Assembly (NCBI RefSeq): GCF_002802915.1
Contig: NZ_PEBJ01000005.1
Location: 1-64,000 of the forward strand
DNA from: Bifidobacterium felsineum
GTDB lineage: Bacteria > Actinomycetota > Actinomycetes > Actinomycetales > Bifidobacteriaceae
Direction: 5' to 3'
Length of the DNA: 64,000 nucleotides
Shown here: in pieces, positions 37,141 through 46,405 of the stretch
Layout: each line of letters opens with the position of its first letter
Numbering within the stretch: the stretch's first letter is position 1
Made by a program: the position numbers and the translations under genes
Notes under the pieces: generated by a model
Told to the model about the DNA's origin: nothing
The model's database searches: none
What the model saw: only the letters and a program-made list of their open reading frames with translations

Positions 37141-37155
37141 GAAATAATTGCTATT
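37135..37155 (-). promoter_or_regulatory. Putative AraC-type regulator site upstream of DUF5107 gene
   Basis: On the minus strand it reads AATAGCAATTATTTCATATT and one more base, in the same orientation relative to the DUF5107 gene as the site at 30956-30976 has to the sugar-binding protein gene. It lies 130 bases from the DUF5107 start. Confidence 0.62.
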
Positions 37156-37210
37156 CGAAAGCTGATGTTGGATACGACTGCTCGACACAGCTTGGCGCAA
37201 GGAGGCGGCA

Positions 37211-38158
37211 ATGAAACCGGCGGAACATGGCATCCGGAACGAAGGCTCGGAATTCTATATCTATACGCCCAGCAAAACGGCGTTGCGCACGTTCCTGCAT
37301 CCGCTGCGTGCGGGATTCTTCCACTACGAGGCCGGCTACCGGCAGGAGCGCAGCTCGTTCGACAGTTTCCTAATCATGGCGATCCGCTCCGGTTCGTTCG
37401 ATGTGGTGTCGAAGTTCGGCGAGAGTGCACAGCATGCTTCCGCCGGCGACTTTGTGCTGGTTGACTGCTATGCCCATCATTCCTACAGCACATCCGAAGA
37501 CAGTGACGTGCTGTGGCTGCATTTCGACGGCCCTACCGCACGCGCCTATTACGAGCTGATTCACGAGCGGCTTGGCTCGGTGTTTTCCTTGCGTGAACCA
37601 GGGTATGCAATCACGCAGCTGACGAAAATCTATGAGACCTTCCATATGGCCGCACGTATTTCGGAACCGTTGATGGCGAAGTACATTACGGACGTGCTTA
37701 CCGAGTTTGCATTGGGCGCGGATGATGCGGCATCCGCTCCAGTTGGTGCCGCAGGTTCTGGAGCCGCACGCGGTGGTTCGGCGACATTGGCTGGCGGCGG
37801 AGCGTCGGGGCTTGCCGCCCGCCGCGGACCGCACGCCATTGAAAGCGTACTGGCCTATATCGCCAATCATTTGAACGAGCCGCTCACCGTGAGAGAGTTG
37901 GCCGGACTGGTTTATATGAGTGAGTACCACTTCATTCGCGTCTTTAAAAAAGAGACCGGGTACACACCTTATGCCTACGTGCTGGACGCCCGCATGCATG
38001 CGGCAAAATATCGCCTCATTAATTCGGATATTTCACTGCGGCAGCTCTGTGAGGAGTGCGGATTCACCGATACCAGCTCGTTCTGCGCCGCATTCAAGCG
38101 CAAAAACGGCGTCTCCCCCATGGAATTCCGCAAGCAAAGCGAAATTCGACGAAGCTAA
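37211..38158 (+). CDS. AraC-family transcriptional regulator
   Basis: A 315-residue regulator. The N-terminal cupin-like sensor covers about 1-165 (HPLRAGFFHYEAGYR, VLVDCYAHHSYST). An Ala/Gly-rich linker lies near 178-208, and the two-HTH AraC domain at 213-310 shows VRELAGLVYMSEYHFIRVFK and the signature LCEECGFTDTSSFCAAFKR. Such sensors bind sugars. An AAGGAGG site precedes the ATG. It is divergent from the DUF5107 gene and is the obvious candidate to bind the 21-base sites at 37135 and 30956. Confidence 0.9.
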   Translation: MKPAEHGIRNEGSEFYIYTPSKTALRTFLHPLRAGFFHYEAGYRQERSSFDSFLIMAIRSGSFDVVSKFGESAQHASAGDFVLVDCYAHHSYSTSEDSDVLWLHFDGPTARAYYELIHERLGSVFSLREPGYAITQLTKIYETFHMAARISEPLMAKYITDVLTEFALGADDAASAPVGAAGSGAARGGSATLAGGGASGLAARRGPHAIESVLAYIANHLNEPLTVRELAGLVYMSEYHFIRVFKKETGYTPYAYVLDARMHAAKYRLINSDISLRQLCEECGFTDTSSFCAAFKRKNGVSPMEFRKQSEIRRS

Positions 38159-38189
38159 TGTCTACGCGCCCAATGCGGATAGCTTCAAA

Positions 38190-39650
38190 CTATCTGCAGT
38201 TGAATTCCTCGGTCAACTCGTTGAGACGGGCGGCGAAGCGGGGCCAGTCGGTTTTCATGGCGGTCAGGAGCTTGCGGTCGGGCACGTCGTCGATCGGAAC
38301 CCAGCAGATTTCCATGCTCTCATCATCATTGGCTTTGGGGTCAACGTGGTGGCCGGGCTTTTCGAACGCGAATACCGTGGCGTATGCCCAGTTGCCGTGA
38401 TCCTCACGGTAAGAGCCGACCACTTCGATGTCCTCAGGCGTGATGTTCGCCTCTTCATAGCTTTCGCGCAGTGCGCCCTCAATCGGCGACTCACCATCTG
38501 CCGTGGCACCGCCGGGGATGCCCCACGTGCCGCCTTCCGCGCTCCATGCCGCGCGATGCTGCATCACCACGTGAGTGACCTTGCCGGTAGTCGGGTCGCG
38601 GCGTGCCAGCAAAATGCCCGAAGCACCATTCGTGCCCCAATGCTTGCGACCGCATGCGCAGTCCACCCAGCCATCACCGGGCTGATGTACATTTTCCACA
38701 GGTGGCAGATTGTCCTTTCCCGCCATGGCGATGCCGGCAGCATCCGCGGATTCCGGCGCGATTTCGCCGCGTTGTACGTTCCACAAATCGGTCCATTCGA
38801 CGCCCAGTTCGGCGGCGAGCTTACGCAGCAGCGGCAGGCTGATGCCGATGATGCCGTGCGGGTCGCCTTCAATGCCGTCGATGAACGCGCCGCCGAAGCC
38901 TTCCAGCGTGAACGAGCCAGCCACTTCCAACGGCTCACGGGTGGCGATGTAGCGCTCGATGTCCTTGTCTGAGAAGTCTCCGAAGTGCACGATGGCATGA
39001 CTGGCACCACGTGCCACGCGACCGGTGGCGAAGTCGATGATGCAATGGCCAGTCCACAGTTCGCCACTATTGCCGCGCATCTTACGCAGACGTTCGCGTG
39101 CAACTTCGGCGCTGTGCGGCTTGCCGTAGCATTCGCCGTCCATCAGGAACATCGAATCGCAACCGATAATCAGTGGACCGACCGTGGATCGCGTGAGTCC
39201 CGGCTGTAGAGCGATGATGTTGGAAATCGGCTCGGTCACGGTCGGCATATCCACGCCGGAGAAGTCGCGGGTGGTGGCGATGCGGTCGGAAGAATAATCA
39301 ATAGAAGCATTCAAGGCAGCGTCGGCATCTGGAGCTGCCTCAGCGTCCTCAGCCTGTACTTCCGCAGCCCTGAGTGGGTAAGCGATCACACGATTGCCGG
39401 TTGCTGCGGCCGCGGTATCGGCTACATCACGATATGCGCGATGTACAGCTTGCGCCTTGGCCTCGGCCAGAATCATCACCCGCTGTTCCACAGTCAGATC
39501 ATCAACAGTAACCCCGGTCTTGGCGGCCGCGGCTTCAAGCGCTGCCGGCTCGTCCACATGGGAAACGCGAATCGTGGGGCAAATGCCAGCCGCATACAGC
39601 ACATCGCGGCGCGGCTTGGACTGAGACGCAAGAATCAGCGGAATAGACAT
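38190..39650 (-). CDS. Fusion of Maf-like nucleotide pyrophosphatase and Nudix hydrolase
   Basis: A 486-residue two-domain protein. The N-terminal Maf domain begins IPLILASQSKPRRDVLYAAGI and includes GPLIIGCDSMFLMDG near 178, with a non-conserved insertion of about 60 residues around 85-150. A short cysteine-containing linker (CACGRKHWG) follows near 335. The C-terminal Nudix domain has the box G(5)E(7)REUXEE as GGATADGESPIEGALRESYEEAN near 370-395. Both halves would cleave nucleotide diphosphate bonds, Maf on modified or non-canonical NTPs. The AGGAGGG site supports the start at 39650. Confidence 0.88.
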   Translation of the reverse strand: MSIPLILASQSKPRRDVLYAAGICPTIRVSHVDEPAALEAAAAKTGVTVDDLTVEQRVMILAEAKAQAVHRAYRDVADTAAAATGNRVIAYPLRAAEVQAEDAEAAPDADAALNASIDYSSDRIATTRDFSGVDMPTVTEPISNIIALQPGLTRSTVGPLIIGCDSMFLMDGECYGKPHSAEVARERLRKMRGNSGELWTGHCIIDFATGRVARGASHAIVHFGDFSDKDIERYIATREPLEVAGSFTLEGFGGAFIDGIEGDPHGIIGISLPLLRKLAAELGVEWTDLWNVQRGEIAPESADAAGIAMAGKDNLPPVENVHQPGDGWVDCACGRKHWGTNGASGILLARRDPTTGKVTHVVMQHRAAWSAEGGTWGIPGGATADGESPIEGALRESYEEANITPEDIEVVGSYREDHGNWAYATVFAFEKPGHHVDPKANDDESMEICWVPIDDVPDRKLLTAMKTDWPRFAARLNELTEEFNCR

Positions 39651-39739
39651 ATACCCTCCTGGCTTCGGTTACTACCTTGCATTGTATGGATGGGCGCGGG
39701 CATTGCGGAACGTACGCCCACCGCAAGCAGAACCCACTC

Positions 39740-39862
39740 GCACCCACAAAAGACACCAAGTATGCGCCCAAACCATGGTTCCGCATACATAATGAGGATT
39801 TTCATACCAAAACAGACACTATGTATGCGGATGCTTCGTCCAGCCGCATACATAGTGTTTGT
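39740..39862. repeat. Palindromic element G with terminator-like hairpin
   Basis: The word CCGCATACAT and its inverse occur several times. A 15-bp perfect stem at 39816-39830 and 39844-39858 (ACACTATGTATGCGG with its inverse) is followed by TTTGTTT on the plus strand and TCTGTTTTGG on the minus strand. It lies 54 bases after the thrB stop and probably ends that operon. Confidence 0.75.
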
Positions 39863-39911
39863 TTAACGATAAAGTCACGCTCATGGTGACTACAGAACCG
39901 CTACCGAATGG

Positions 39912-41018
39912 TTAGCGGCGTTCGATTTCGACGCCCTTGGTGTTGATGGGCAGGTGCAGTACACGCCAGTGGCCGGACGCCAGCTGAGTGGCGGCCACCT
40001 GGTCGATTGCCTCGCGCGCGTTGCCGTAGTGCAGCACGAGCACGCACGGGCCGGCACCGGAAACGGCGGCGGCGTAGCCCTTGGCACGGAACATGTCAAT
40101 CAATTCGGATGACGGCGGCATCAGCGGGGTGCGATATGGCTGGTGCAGTCGATCCTGCGTGGCGGTAAACAGCAGCGCATTGGCCTGTGCCGCCGCGGTG
40201 GCGAATGCGGCCGGAGTCACTTGAGCGGCATTCGCGGTGCCCGCGCCCGCAACACCGGCAGCAGCACCGCCCAGCGCATCGGCACCGCCCTGAGCCTCGG
40301 CCTGTGCCAACACCACCGGGTTCATCGCAGCCGGCAGCAGCCCCACGCGGGAGACGTTGTACACCGCATCCTTATGCGGCACTTCCTTAGGCAGCGCCTG
40401 ACGTGCCTTTTCAGTGGACAGCTCATAGTCCGGTACGAATACGGCCGCAGTGATGGCCGGGTCGACCGGATAGTTGACGGTATGAAAACCGCCGTGCAGC
40501 GGTTCGCCGCCGGGGATGGCCACCGAGCCAACGCCCTCGGCCGTGGCGAAATCCCAAGAGACCGTGAGTCCGCCGAATACGGCCGGAGCCACATTGTCCG
40601 GGTGACCTTCGATCTGTGCGGCCATATCGAAGATGGCCGGGCGGTTCAGCTCACCGGGCTGCGCGAAAGCGGCCGCGGCCGCGATACCGGCAACGATGGC
40701 TTCGGCGGAGGAGCCCATGCCGCGAGCCTGCGGAATGTTGTTGGTGGCTTCAAGCGTGAAGCCGACACGGCCCAGACCGAACGTGGCGCAGGCGCGGCGG
40801 AACGTGGAGACCACCAGATGCGTTTCGTCGCGTGGCAGCGTATCCTCGCCCTCACCGTGGATGAACACGTGGGCGATGCCGTCCGTCGGATCCGGATTCA
40901 GCGTGAACGTGAGCTCGTCATGGTAATCGAGCGCCAAGCCCACGGTGTCGAAACCGGAACCAAGGTTGGCGGACGTGGCCGGCACGCGAACGCGCACCTG
41001 TGAACAGATTGGATTCAT
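39912..41018 (-). CDS. thrB: Homoserine kinase
   Basis: A 368-residue GHMP kinase that phosphorylates L-homoserine for threonine synthesis. The N terminus VRVRVPATSANLGSGFDTVG, the ATP-binding IPQARGMGSSAEAIVAG near 93-109 and the C-terminal AAVSGAGPCVLVL are visible. An alanine/glycine-rich insertion of about 35 residues near 240-275 makes it longer than most ThrB. It follows hom on the same strand after 131 bases that contain a compact palindromic element. Confidence 0.95.
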   Translation of the reverse strand: MNPICSQVRVRVPATSANLGSGFDTVGLALDYHDELTFTLNPDPTDGIAHVFIHGEGEDTLPRDETHLVVSTFRRACATFGLGRVGFTLEATNNIPQARGMGSSAEAIVAGIAAAAAFAQPGELNRPAIFDMAAQIEGHPDNVAPAVFGGLTVSWDFATAEGVGSVAIPGGEPLHGGFHTVNYPVDPAITAAVFVPDYELSTEKARQALPKEVPHKDAVYNVSRVGLLPAAMNPVVLAQAEAQGGADALGGAAAGVAGAGTANAAQVTPAAFATAAAQANALLFTATQDRLHQPYRTPLMPPSSELIDMFRAKGYAAAVSGAGPCVLVLHYGNAREAIDQVAATQLASGHWRVLHLPINTKGVEIERR

Positions 41019-41027
41019 TGGTCTCTC

Positions 41028-41070
41028 CCTCAGCCAACTTCGTTGGCGGCTCCCTCATCAGAGGGAGCCA
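41028..41070. repeat. Compact double-hairpin element between hom and thrB
   Basis: Two adjacent hairpins, GCCAAC-TTC-GTTGGC (41033-41047) and GGCTCCCTC-ATCA-GAGGGAGCC (41048-41069), are preceded by CTCCCTCAG, which can pair with the GAGGGAG. The layout resembles intergenic palindromes that I recall from many gut Firmicutes genomes. Confidence 0.75.
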
Positions 41071-41149
41071 TTGCTATCAGCGCCAGCAATCACACTCCAT
41101 ACAACGTTTATCGCTGCTCGCTGCTACTGAAGGCCCACTGGGCTTTCAG

Positions 41150-42466
41150 TCAGTCCAGCACGCGCAGGATGGACGGTTCGCCGGTCACGAAGTCAAGCGC
41201 CTGCACGGCCTTAACGGTCTCACGCAGCGTCTCTTCGTCGGTCAGGTGGGTCACCACACGCAGCTGCTGGATCTCGCCGTCGTAACCGGGGTCGGTCATC
41301 GTGGGCTTCAAATCCTGGTTCACGCCGTTGATGGAGACGCCGTTCTTGGCGAACTCGGCGGCGATGGCAGCCAGCACGCCCGGCTTGTCGTGGATCAGGA
41401 AGCGCACGGCGAATGCGGCCTTGGATGCATTGATCGGAGCCTTAGGCAGGTCCTTGTACAGCGGAATGGACGGGCCCGTGCAACCGGCTGCAATGTGTCG
41501 AGCTTCGGTCACCACATCGCCCACCACGGCGGAAGCGGTCGGAGCGCCACCGGCACCGCGGCCGTAGAACATCAGATCATCGGCGGCTTCGGCCTTGACG
41601 AAGATCGCGTTGAACGAACCATGTACCGAGGCAAGCGGGTGGGTTTCCGGAATCAGCGCCGGGTAGACGCGTGCGGAAACGCCAGCCTCACCGTTCTCCA
41701 CCACGGCAAGCAGCTTGATGACCTTGCCTTCAGCGGTGGCTGCGGCGATGTCGTCGGCGGTGATCTTGGTGATGCCTTCGACGGACACATCGTCGATGGT
41801 CACCGGGGTATGGAAGCCGAGCGTGGCCATGATGGCGGCCTTGTTCGCGGCATCGTAACCTTCGATGTCGCCGGTCGGGTCGGCTTCGGCATAGCCCTTG
41901 GCCTGAGCGTCCTTCAACACATCGTCGAACTGGAGACCCTTGGTGGTCATCTCGTCGAGGATGTAGTTGGTGGTGCCGTTGACGATGCCCAACATGCTGG
42001 TCACCTTGTCGCCCACGAGGGATTCGCGCAGCGGACGCAGGAACGGGATAGCACCACCCACAGCAGCCTCGAAGTAGATGTCAACACCCTTGGCCTCAGC
42101 CGCAGCGTAGATTTCCGGACCATACTTGGCCAGCAGCGCCTTGTTCGCGGTGACCACGGATGCGCCGGATTCGATGGCGGCGAGCACGAACTTGCGAGCC
42201 ACGGTGGTGCCGCCAATCAATTCGATGACGATATCCGAGTTGGTGGCCACGCTCATCGTATCGGTGGTGACGATGGACTGGTCGATCCACGGGAACTTCT
42301 CAGTTTCCTTCGGGTCGAGGCATGCCACACCGGTCAGCTCGATCGGACGACCGATACGAGCGGAAAGCTCGTCCTTCTGCTCAACGATCAAGCGGGCGGT
42401 CTGGGAGCCGACCGTGCCAGCGCCCAGCAGGCCTACGCGAATCGGGGTTTCGTTCTGTTCTGCCAC
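41150..42466 (-). CDS. hom: Homoserine dehydrogenase
   Basis: A 438-residue enzyme that reduces aspartate semialdehyde to homoserine. The start is GTG 42466 with GGAAGGA six bases upstream; the frame extends to TTG 42481 without a site. The Rossmann motif VGLLGAGTVGSQ is at the N terminus. The catalytic core shows GIVNGTTNYILDEM and the substrate-binding DPTGDIEGYDAANKAAI. The C-terminal ACT domain (FLIHDKPGVLAAIAAEF, about 350-430) implies feedback control, probably by threonine. It sits between lysA and thrB in the argS-lysA-hom-thrB cluster. Confidence 0.96.
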   Translation of the reverse strand: MAEQNETPIRVGLLGAGTVGSQTARLIVEQKDELSARIGRPIELTGVACLDPKETEKFPWIDQSIVTTDTMSVATNSDIVIELIGGTTVARKFVLAAIESGASVVTANKALLAKYGPEIYAAAEAKGVDIYFEAAVGGAIPFLRPLRESLVGDKVTSMLGIVNGTTNYILDEMTTKGLQFDDVLKDAQAKGYAEADPTGDIEGYDAANKAAIMATLGFHTPVTIDDVSVEGITKITADDIAAATAEGKVIKLLAVVENGEAGVSARVYPALIPETHPLASVHGSFNAIFVKAEAADDLMFYGRGAGGAPTASAVVGDVVTEARHIAAGCTGPSIPLYKDLPKAPINASKAAFAVRFLIHDKPGVLAAIAAEFAKNGVSINGVNQDLKPTMTDPGYDGEIQQLRVVTHLTDEETLRETVKAVQALDFVTGEPSILRVLD

Positions 42467-42564
42467 TTCAAATCCTTCCAAAACAAGCTGCTATATCCCA
42501 CGGCCATTGTACGGATTGATTGCTACAGCGGCCGGGAATCGTCCATTCGCCTCGGGCTTCGGTC

Positions 42565-44175
42565 TCACTCGCTGACGTCAAGGTCCAGCAGGTCGTCGAT
42601 GGTCTGACGGCGGAGCATCACATGCGCACCGGCCTCGGAAACACCCACAACAGCCGGGATCAGCGCCTGGTTGTAGTTGGAGGCCATCGTGCGGCCGTAT
42701 GCACCAGTCACCGGCACTGCGAGAATGTCGCCGCGCTTCAGATCGGCAGGCAGACGCACCTCATGTACCACGATGTCACCGGATTCGCAGTGCATGCCGC
42801 ACACGCGGGCCAGCATCGTCTCATCGGAGCCCTTGCGATTCGCCAGTCGAGCGGTGTAGTCGGCACCATAGAGCGCCGGACGAATGTTGTCGGACATGCC
42901 GCCATCCACGGACACATACACGCGTTCGCTGATCGGATTGCCTGCGGAATCCTTGGCATCGCTCAGGTGCACATGCTTGATGGTGCCCACGCGGTACAAG
43001 GTCACGCCGGCCGGAGCCACGATATATCGGCCCGGTTCGAAGCTGATCGCGGGTGCGGGCATGCCGAGCGCACGGTTGGTGGAGGCCACGGCGTCGGCAA
43101 GACGGGCGAGCTCCACGTCAATATCCATCGAATCCTCGCCGTCCGTGTACGCCACGGAGTAGCCGCCGCCCAGGTCGATTTCCGGCAGCGTGAACGCATC
43201 GGTGGCGTACAGGGTCTTGCGCAGCAGCATCATGCGCTTGCCGGCTTGGATGAAGGCGTCCGCGTCGTGGATGTTGGAGCCGATGTGCGAATGCGCGCCC
43301 ACCAGTTCGAGCACATCCTGATTGGTCAGAATGGTCTTGAGCACGGCGATGGCCGGACCGTCCGCGATGGCGGTCATCGCTTCGGCCAGCGCCTTGTCTT
43401 TGTCGGAAACCTGCTCGTGGGAGAGGTCGTACGGGTACTTCAAGTCGTACTGCAGCTTGCGTTCGCCTTTATGCCCGACTGCGCCGGCTGCCTCGGCAGC
43501 ATCGGCAGCAGCATCTGTATGCTCAGCGAATCGAGCGTTAGTGACTGCTGGAGTCACGTCCGCGAGATTCTTGAGCGCAGTATCCAGTACTGCGGCATCA
43601 GCACCGGCTGGCAGCAGCGGTACGCCGAACTTCTGGTCCTCGTGCGCAGTGGAAATATATTCATGACCGCCCGCGTGCACGCCTACGGTGACGCGCAGCA
43701 TCACACGCGCACGCTTGCCGAGTTTGCGAGCGATGGCGGCGATGCGCTCAGGTTCCTCGGGCTCGTCGACCACGATTTTGGCGAAGCCCTGTTCAATCGC
43801 CAGTGCGATTTCCTCGTCGGACTTGTTATTGCCATGCAGCACCAGTCGACGGCCGGGAGCGCCTGCGGCGAGGGCGATTTTCATCTCGCCCATCGTGCAG
43901 GTGTCCACATACATGCCAGCCGCAAGCACGAGTCGCACGATTTCCTTGGAGAGGAAGGCTTTACCGGCGAAGCTCACGTGCGTGGTGGAGTTATTGAAGG
44001 CGTTGGCTGCCGCGCGTACAAAGTGATGTGCGCGTTCATTCACCTCATCGGTGTCGATGAGGTAGAGCGGTGAGCCGAACTCGCCCAACAGCGATTCGGC
44101 GGTGCGGCCATGGAATTCAATGGCACCGTTAGCGTTGACGGCCGTAGCAGCCGGCCAAATTGGAGTAATAGGCAT
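42565..44175 (-). CDS. lysA: Diaminopimelate decarboxylase
   Basis: A 536-residue PLP enzyme that converts meso-diaminopimelate to lysine. The PLP lysine lies in VSFAGKAFLSKEI near residue 69. HSHIGSNI near 292 and DLGGGYSVAY near 340 bind PLP phosphate, and VCGMHCESGDIV near 455 carries the active-site cysteine. An alanine-rich insertion near 215-235 makes it longer than usual. It lies between argS and hom and completes the lysine route with dapE. Confidence 0.95.
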   Translation of the reverse strand: MPITPIWPAATAVNANGAIEFHGRTAESLLGEFGSPLYLIDTDEVNERAHHFVRAAANAFNNSTTHVSFAGKAFLSKEIVRLVLAAGMYVDTCTMGEMKIALAAGAPGRRLVLHGNNKSDEEIALAIEQGFAKIVVDEPEEPERIAAIARKLGKRARVMLRVTVGVHAGGHEYISTAHEDQKFGVPLLPAGADAAVLDTALKNLADVTPAVTNARFAEHTDAAADAAEAAGAVGHKGERKLQYDLKYPYDLSHEQVSDKDKALAEAMTAIADGPAIAVLKTILTNQDVLELVGAHSHIGSNIHDADAFIQAGKRMMLLRKTLYATDAFTLPEIDLGGGYSVAYTDGEDSMDIDVELARLADAVASTNRALGMPAPAISFEPGRYIVAPAGVTLYRVGTIKHVHLSDAKDSAGNPISERVYVSVDGGMSDNIRPALYGADYTARLANRKGSDETMLARVCGMHCESGDIVVHEVRLPADLKRGDILAVPVTGAYGRTMASNYNQALIPAVVGVSEAGAHVMLRRQTIDDLLDLDVSE

Positions 44176-44198
44176 AATTAATCACATCTTCTCGGGAC

Positions 44199-44219
44199 GG
44201 ACAGTCCTGTGGACTGTCC
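44199..44219 (-). promoter_or_regulatory. Stem-loop upstream of lysA
   Basis: GGACAGTCC, loop TGT, GGACTGTCC forms a 9-bp perfect stem 24 bases before the lysA start. It could modulate read-through from argS. It does not resemble a lysine riboswitch. Confidence 0.5.
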
Positions 44220-44280
44220 ATAGCAGCGAACAGCGATAGCGTCGTGAGCGTCGCGGAATACTGCGATGGCCGTCAGGCCA

Positions 44281-46119
44281 TCACATCTTCTCAGGGGCGG
44301 AAACACCAAGCAGGTCAAGGCCAGCGGCAATCACGTTGCGCACGGCATCGTTGAGCTTCAGACGAGCAGCAGCACGAGCCGGCTCTGGAGCCTTGGCGAT
44401 ACGCACGGCTTCAGCGTCGTCACCGCGGGTTTCCGGATCGGTCAGAGTCATCGGCACCACGCGCTCGACGTTGTACCACTTGTGGTAGGCGGCTGCCAGA
44501 TCCTCAAGGTAGTGGGCCACGCGGTGCGGAGCGCGAGCGTCACCGGCCAGAGTCACCAGTGCCGGCCACTGGGCGAGCGCGGCGAGTACCTCGCCGTCAG
44601 CCTCGGTATCAAGCAGGCTCAGATCAGCGCCGTCGTACGAAATGCCTGCTGCCTCGGCGTTGCGGTCCACGTTGCAGGAGCGGGCGTGCGCATACTGCAC
44701 GTAGTACACCGGGTTGTCATTGGAGTGAGAGGCGAGCAGGTTCAGATCGATGTCCACCGGGGAGTTGTAGTCGGTGCGAGCCAGCGAGTAGCGGGAGGCG
44801 TCCACGCCGATGGCCTCGACCAGGTCGTCGATGGTGACGACGTTGCCGGCGCGCTTCGACATGCGCACGGCCTTGCCGTCCTTCAAGACGTTAACCAGCT
44901 GACCGATCAGGATCTGCATGTTCTCGCCGGGCTTGTCGCCGAAGGCAGCGCACATGGCCATCATTCGGCCGATGTAGCCGTGGTGGTCGGCGCCGAGCAT
45001 GTAAATCGCCACGTCGGCCGGATCGGTGGCGCGATGGCGCTTGTTCCAGTAGTAGGCGATATCGGCGGCGAAGTAGGCGAATTCACCGTTGGACTTCAGA
45101 ATCACACGGTCCTTGTCGTCGCCGTGCTTGGTGGATTCGAACCAAGTGGCGCCATCCTTTTCGTAGATGTCGCCGCGTTCGCGCAGCACTTCGATGGCGC
45201 GATCAACTTCGCCGTCCTGGTACAGGCTGTTCTCGTGGAACCAGACGTCGAAGTGCACGCGGAAGTCCTTCATGGACTTGCGGATTTCGTCGAACATCAT
45301 CGGCACAGCGCGCTTGCGGAACTCCTCGCGCACTTCGGAATCGGACTCGCCAATCGGCTCGCCATCAGCGTTCAGGCCCTGGTCCTCATGCTGCAGAGCG
45401 GTCAGATCCACACCGTCGGCCTTGGCTTCGGCCTCGACGCGGCGGGCGATCTCGTCGATGTACGCGCCCTTGTAGCCGTCGAACGGGGTTTCGGTCTGAT
45501 AACCGGCCTCGCCCAAGTTGTTGTCATGCGCCCAGGCGGCAACCAGCGACTTGGCGAAGCGGTTGATCTGCTCGCCGTGATCGTTGAAGTAGTATTCGCG
45601 CACCACCTTGGCACCGTTGGCTTCGAGCACGCGGGCCATCGAGTCGCCGGTAGCGGCCCAACGGGTGCCGCCGATATGAATCGGACCGGTGGGGTTGGCG
45701 GAAACGAACTCGAGGTTCAGGGTCTTGCCGGACAGGTGATTGTTGCGGCCGTACGTGGAGATGCCGCGCTCGTCGGCGGGTGCGCTCAGCACCTGATCGA
45801 CCACGGCTGCGGCGGAGGCGGAATCAAGAGTAATGTTGATGAAGCCGGGGCCAGCCACTTCCACGGACTTGATGCCATCGGCTTCGGCGAGCGCGGCGGC
45901 GAACGGCTCGGCCAGGTCGCGCGGCTTCATGCCGGCCTTCTTGGCCAGCTGCATGGCGATGTTGGAGGCCCAGTCGCCGTGTGCGCGGTCCTTCGGGCGC
46001 ATCACGGTCAGCTTTTCGACGGGCGGAATCAGCTCGTCGGTCAACGTACCGGCCTGACCAGCTGCGACGAGGTTGTGGGCAATCTTGGAAATCAGTTCAC
46101 TTAACGCTTCAGGGCTCAT
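44281..46119 (-). CDS. argS: Arginyl-tRNA synthetase
   Basis: A 612-residue class I aminoacyl-tRNA synthetase. The start is ATG 46119 (MSPEALSEL); the frame upstream is not conserved in character. The HIGH motif appears as NPTGPIHIGGTRWAATGD near 128-145, and the KMSKS-like loop as VRMSKRAGNVV near 405. The N-terminal Add-1 domain and the C-terminal anticodon-binding helical domain are in place. It is the first gene of the argS-lysA-hom-thrB cluster, an order shared by many Actinobacteria. Confidence 0.96.
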   Translation of the reverse strand: MSPEALSELISKIAHNLVAAGQAGTLTDELIPPVEKLTVMRPKDRAHGDWASNIAMQLAKKAGMKPRDLAEPFAAALAEADGIKSVEVAGPGFINITLDSASAAAVVDQVLSAPADERGISTYGRNNHLSGKTLNLEFVSANPTGPIHIGGTRWAATGDSMARVLEANGAKVVREYYFNDHGEQINRFAKSLVAAWAHDNNLGEAGYQTETPFDGYKGAYIDEIARRVEAEAKADGVDLTALQHEDQGLNADGEPIGESDSEVREEFRKRAVPMMFDEIRKSMKDFRVHFDVWFHENSLYQDGEVDRAIEVLRERGDIYEKDGATWFESTKHGDDKDRVILKSNGEFAYFAADIAYYWNKRHRATDPADVAIYMLGADHHGYIGRMMAMCAAFGDKPGENMQILIGQLVNVLKDGKAVRMSKRAGNVVTIDDLVEAIGVDASRYSLARTDYNSPVDIDLNLLASHSNDNPVYYVQYAHARSCNVDRNAEAAGISYDGADLSLLDTEADGEVLAALAQWPALVTLAGDARAPHRVAHYLEDLAAAYHKWYNVERVVPMTLTDPETRGDDAEAVRIAKAPEPARAAARLKLNDAVRNVIAAGLDLLGVSAPEKM

Positions 46120-46342
46120 TCTTCTAAGGATACCGAGAACACAGACAGTGCCCGCACCCCTCAGTCGAATGAATAAGAACACTCAGACTCATCGCTGCCT
46201 CATGAACGAACCGAGCAAGCCAACAGCGCAACAGTCGCCTTTGAACTGTTCCTTATTCGCCGTGCCATTCCTTCGCTTATACATACCGCCTCATTATCGC
46301 CTTTCCCGAGCCATTGCACCGAGCAGAGGCTCGCCGCACCCA

Positions 46343-46369
46343 TATACATACCGACCGACGGTATGTATA
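46343..46369 (+). promoter_or_regulatory. TetR-type operator
   Basis: A perfect 11-bp inverted repeat, TATACATACCG / CGGTATGTATA, with a 5-base spacer. It lies 37 bases before the tetR start. A single half-site ATACATACCG occurs again at 46279-46288. It fits autorepression of the tetR-MFS pair. Confidence 0.8.
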
Positions 46370-46405
46370 GTGCGAGCCAGAACAACACAATAGAGGAGGT
46401 TGCAT

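Noticed and set aside
42480..44280. Lysine riboswitch or T-box upstream of lysA or argS
   Set aside because: Only a 9-bp stem-loop is seen; none of the conserved riboswitch cores is present.
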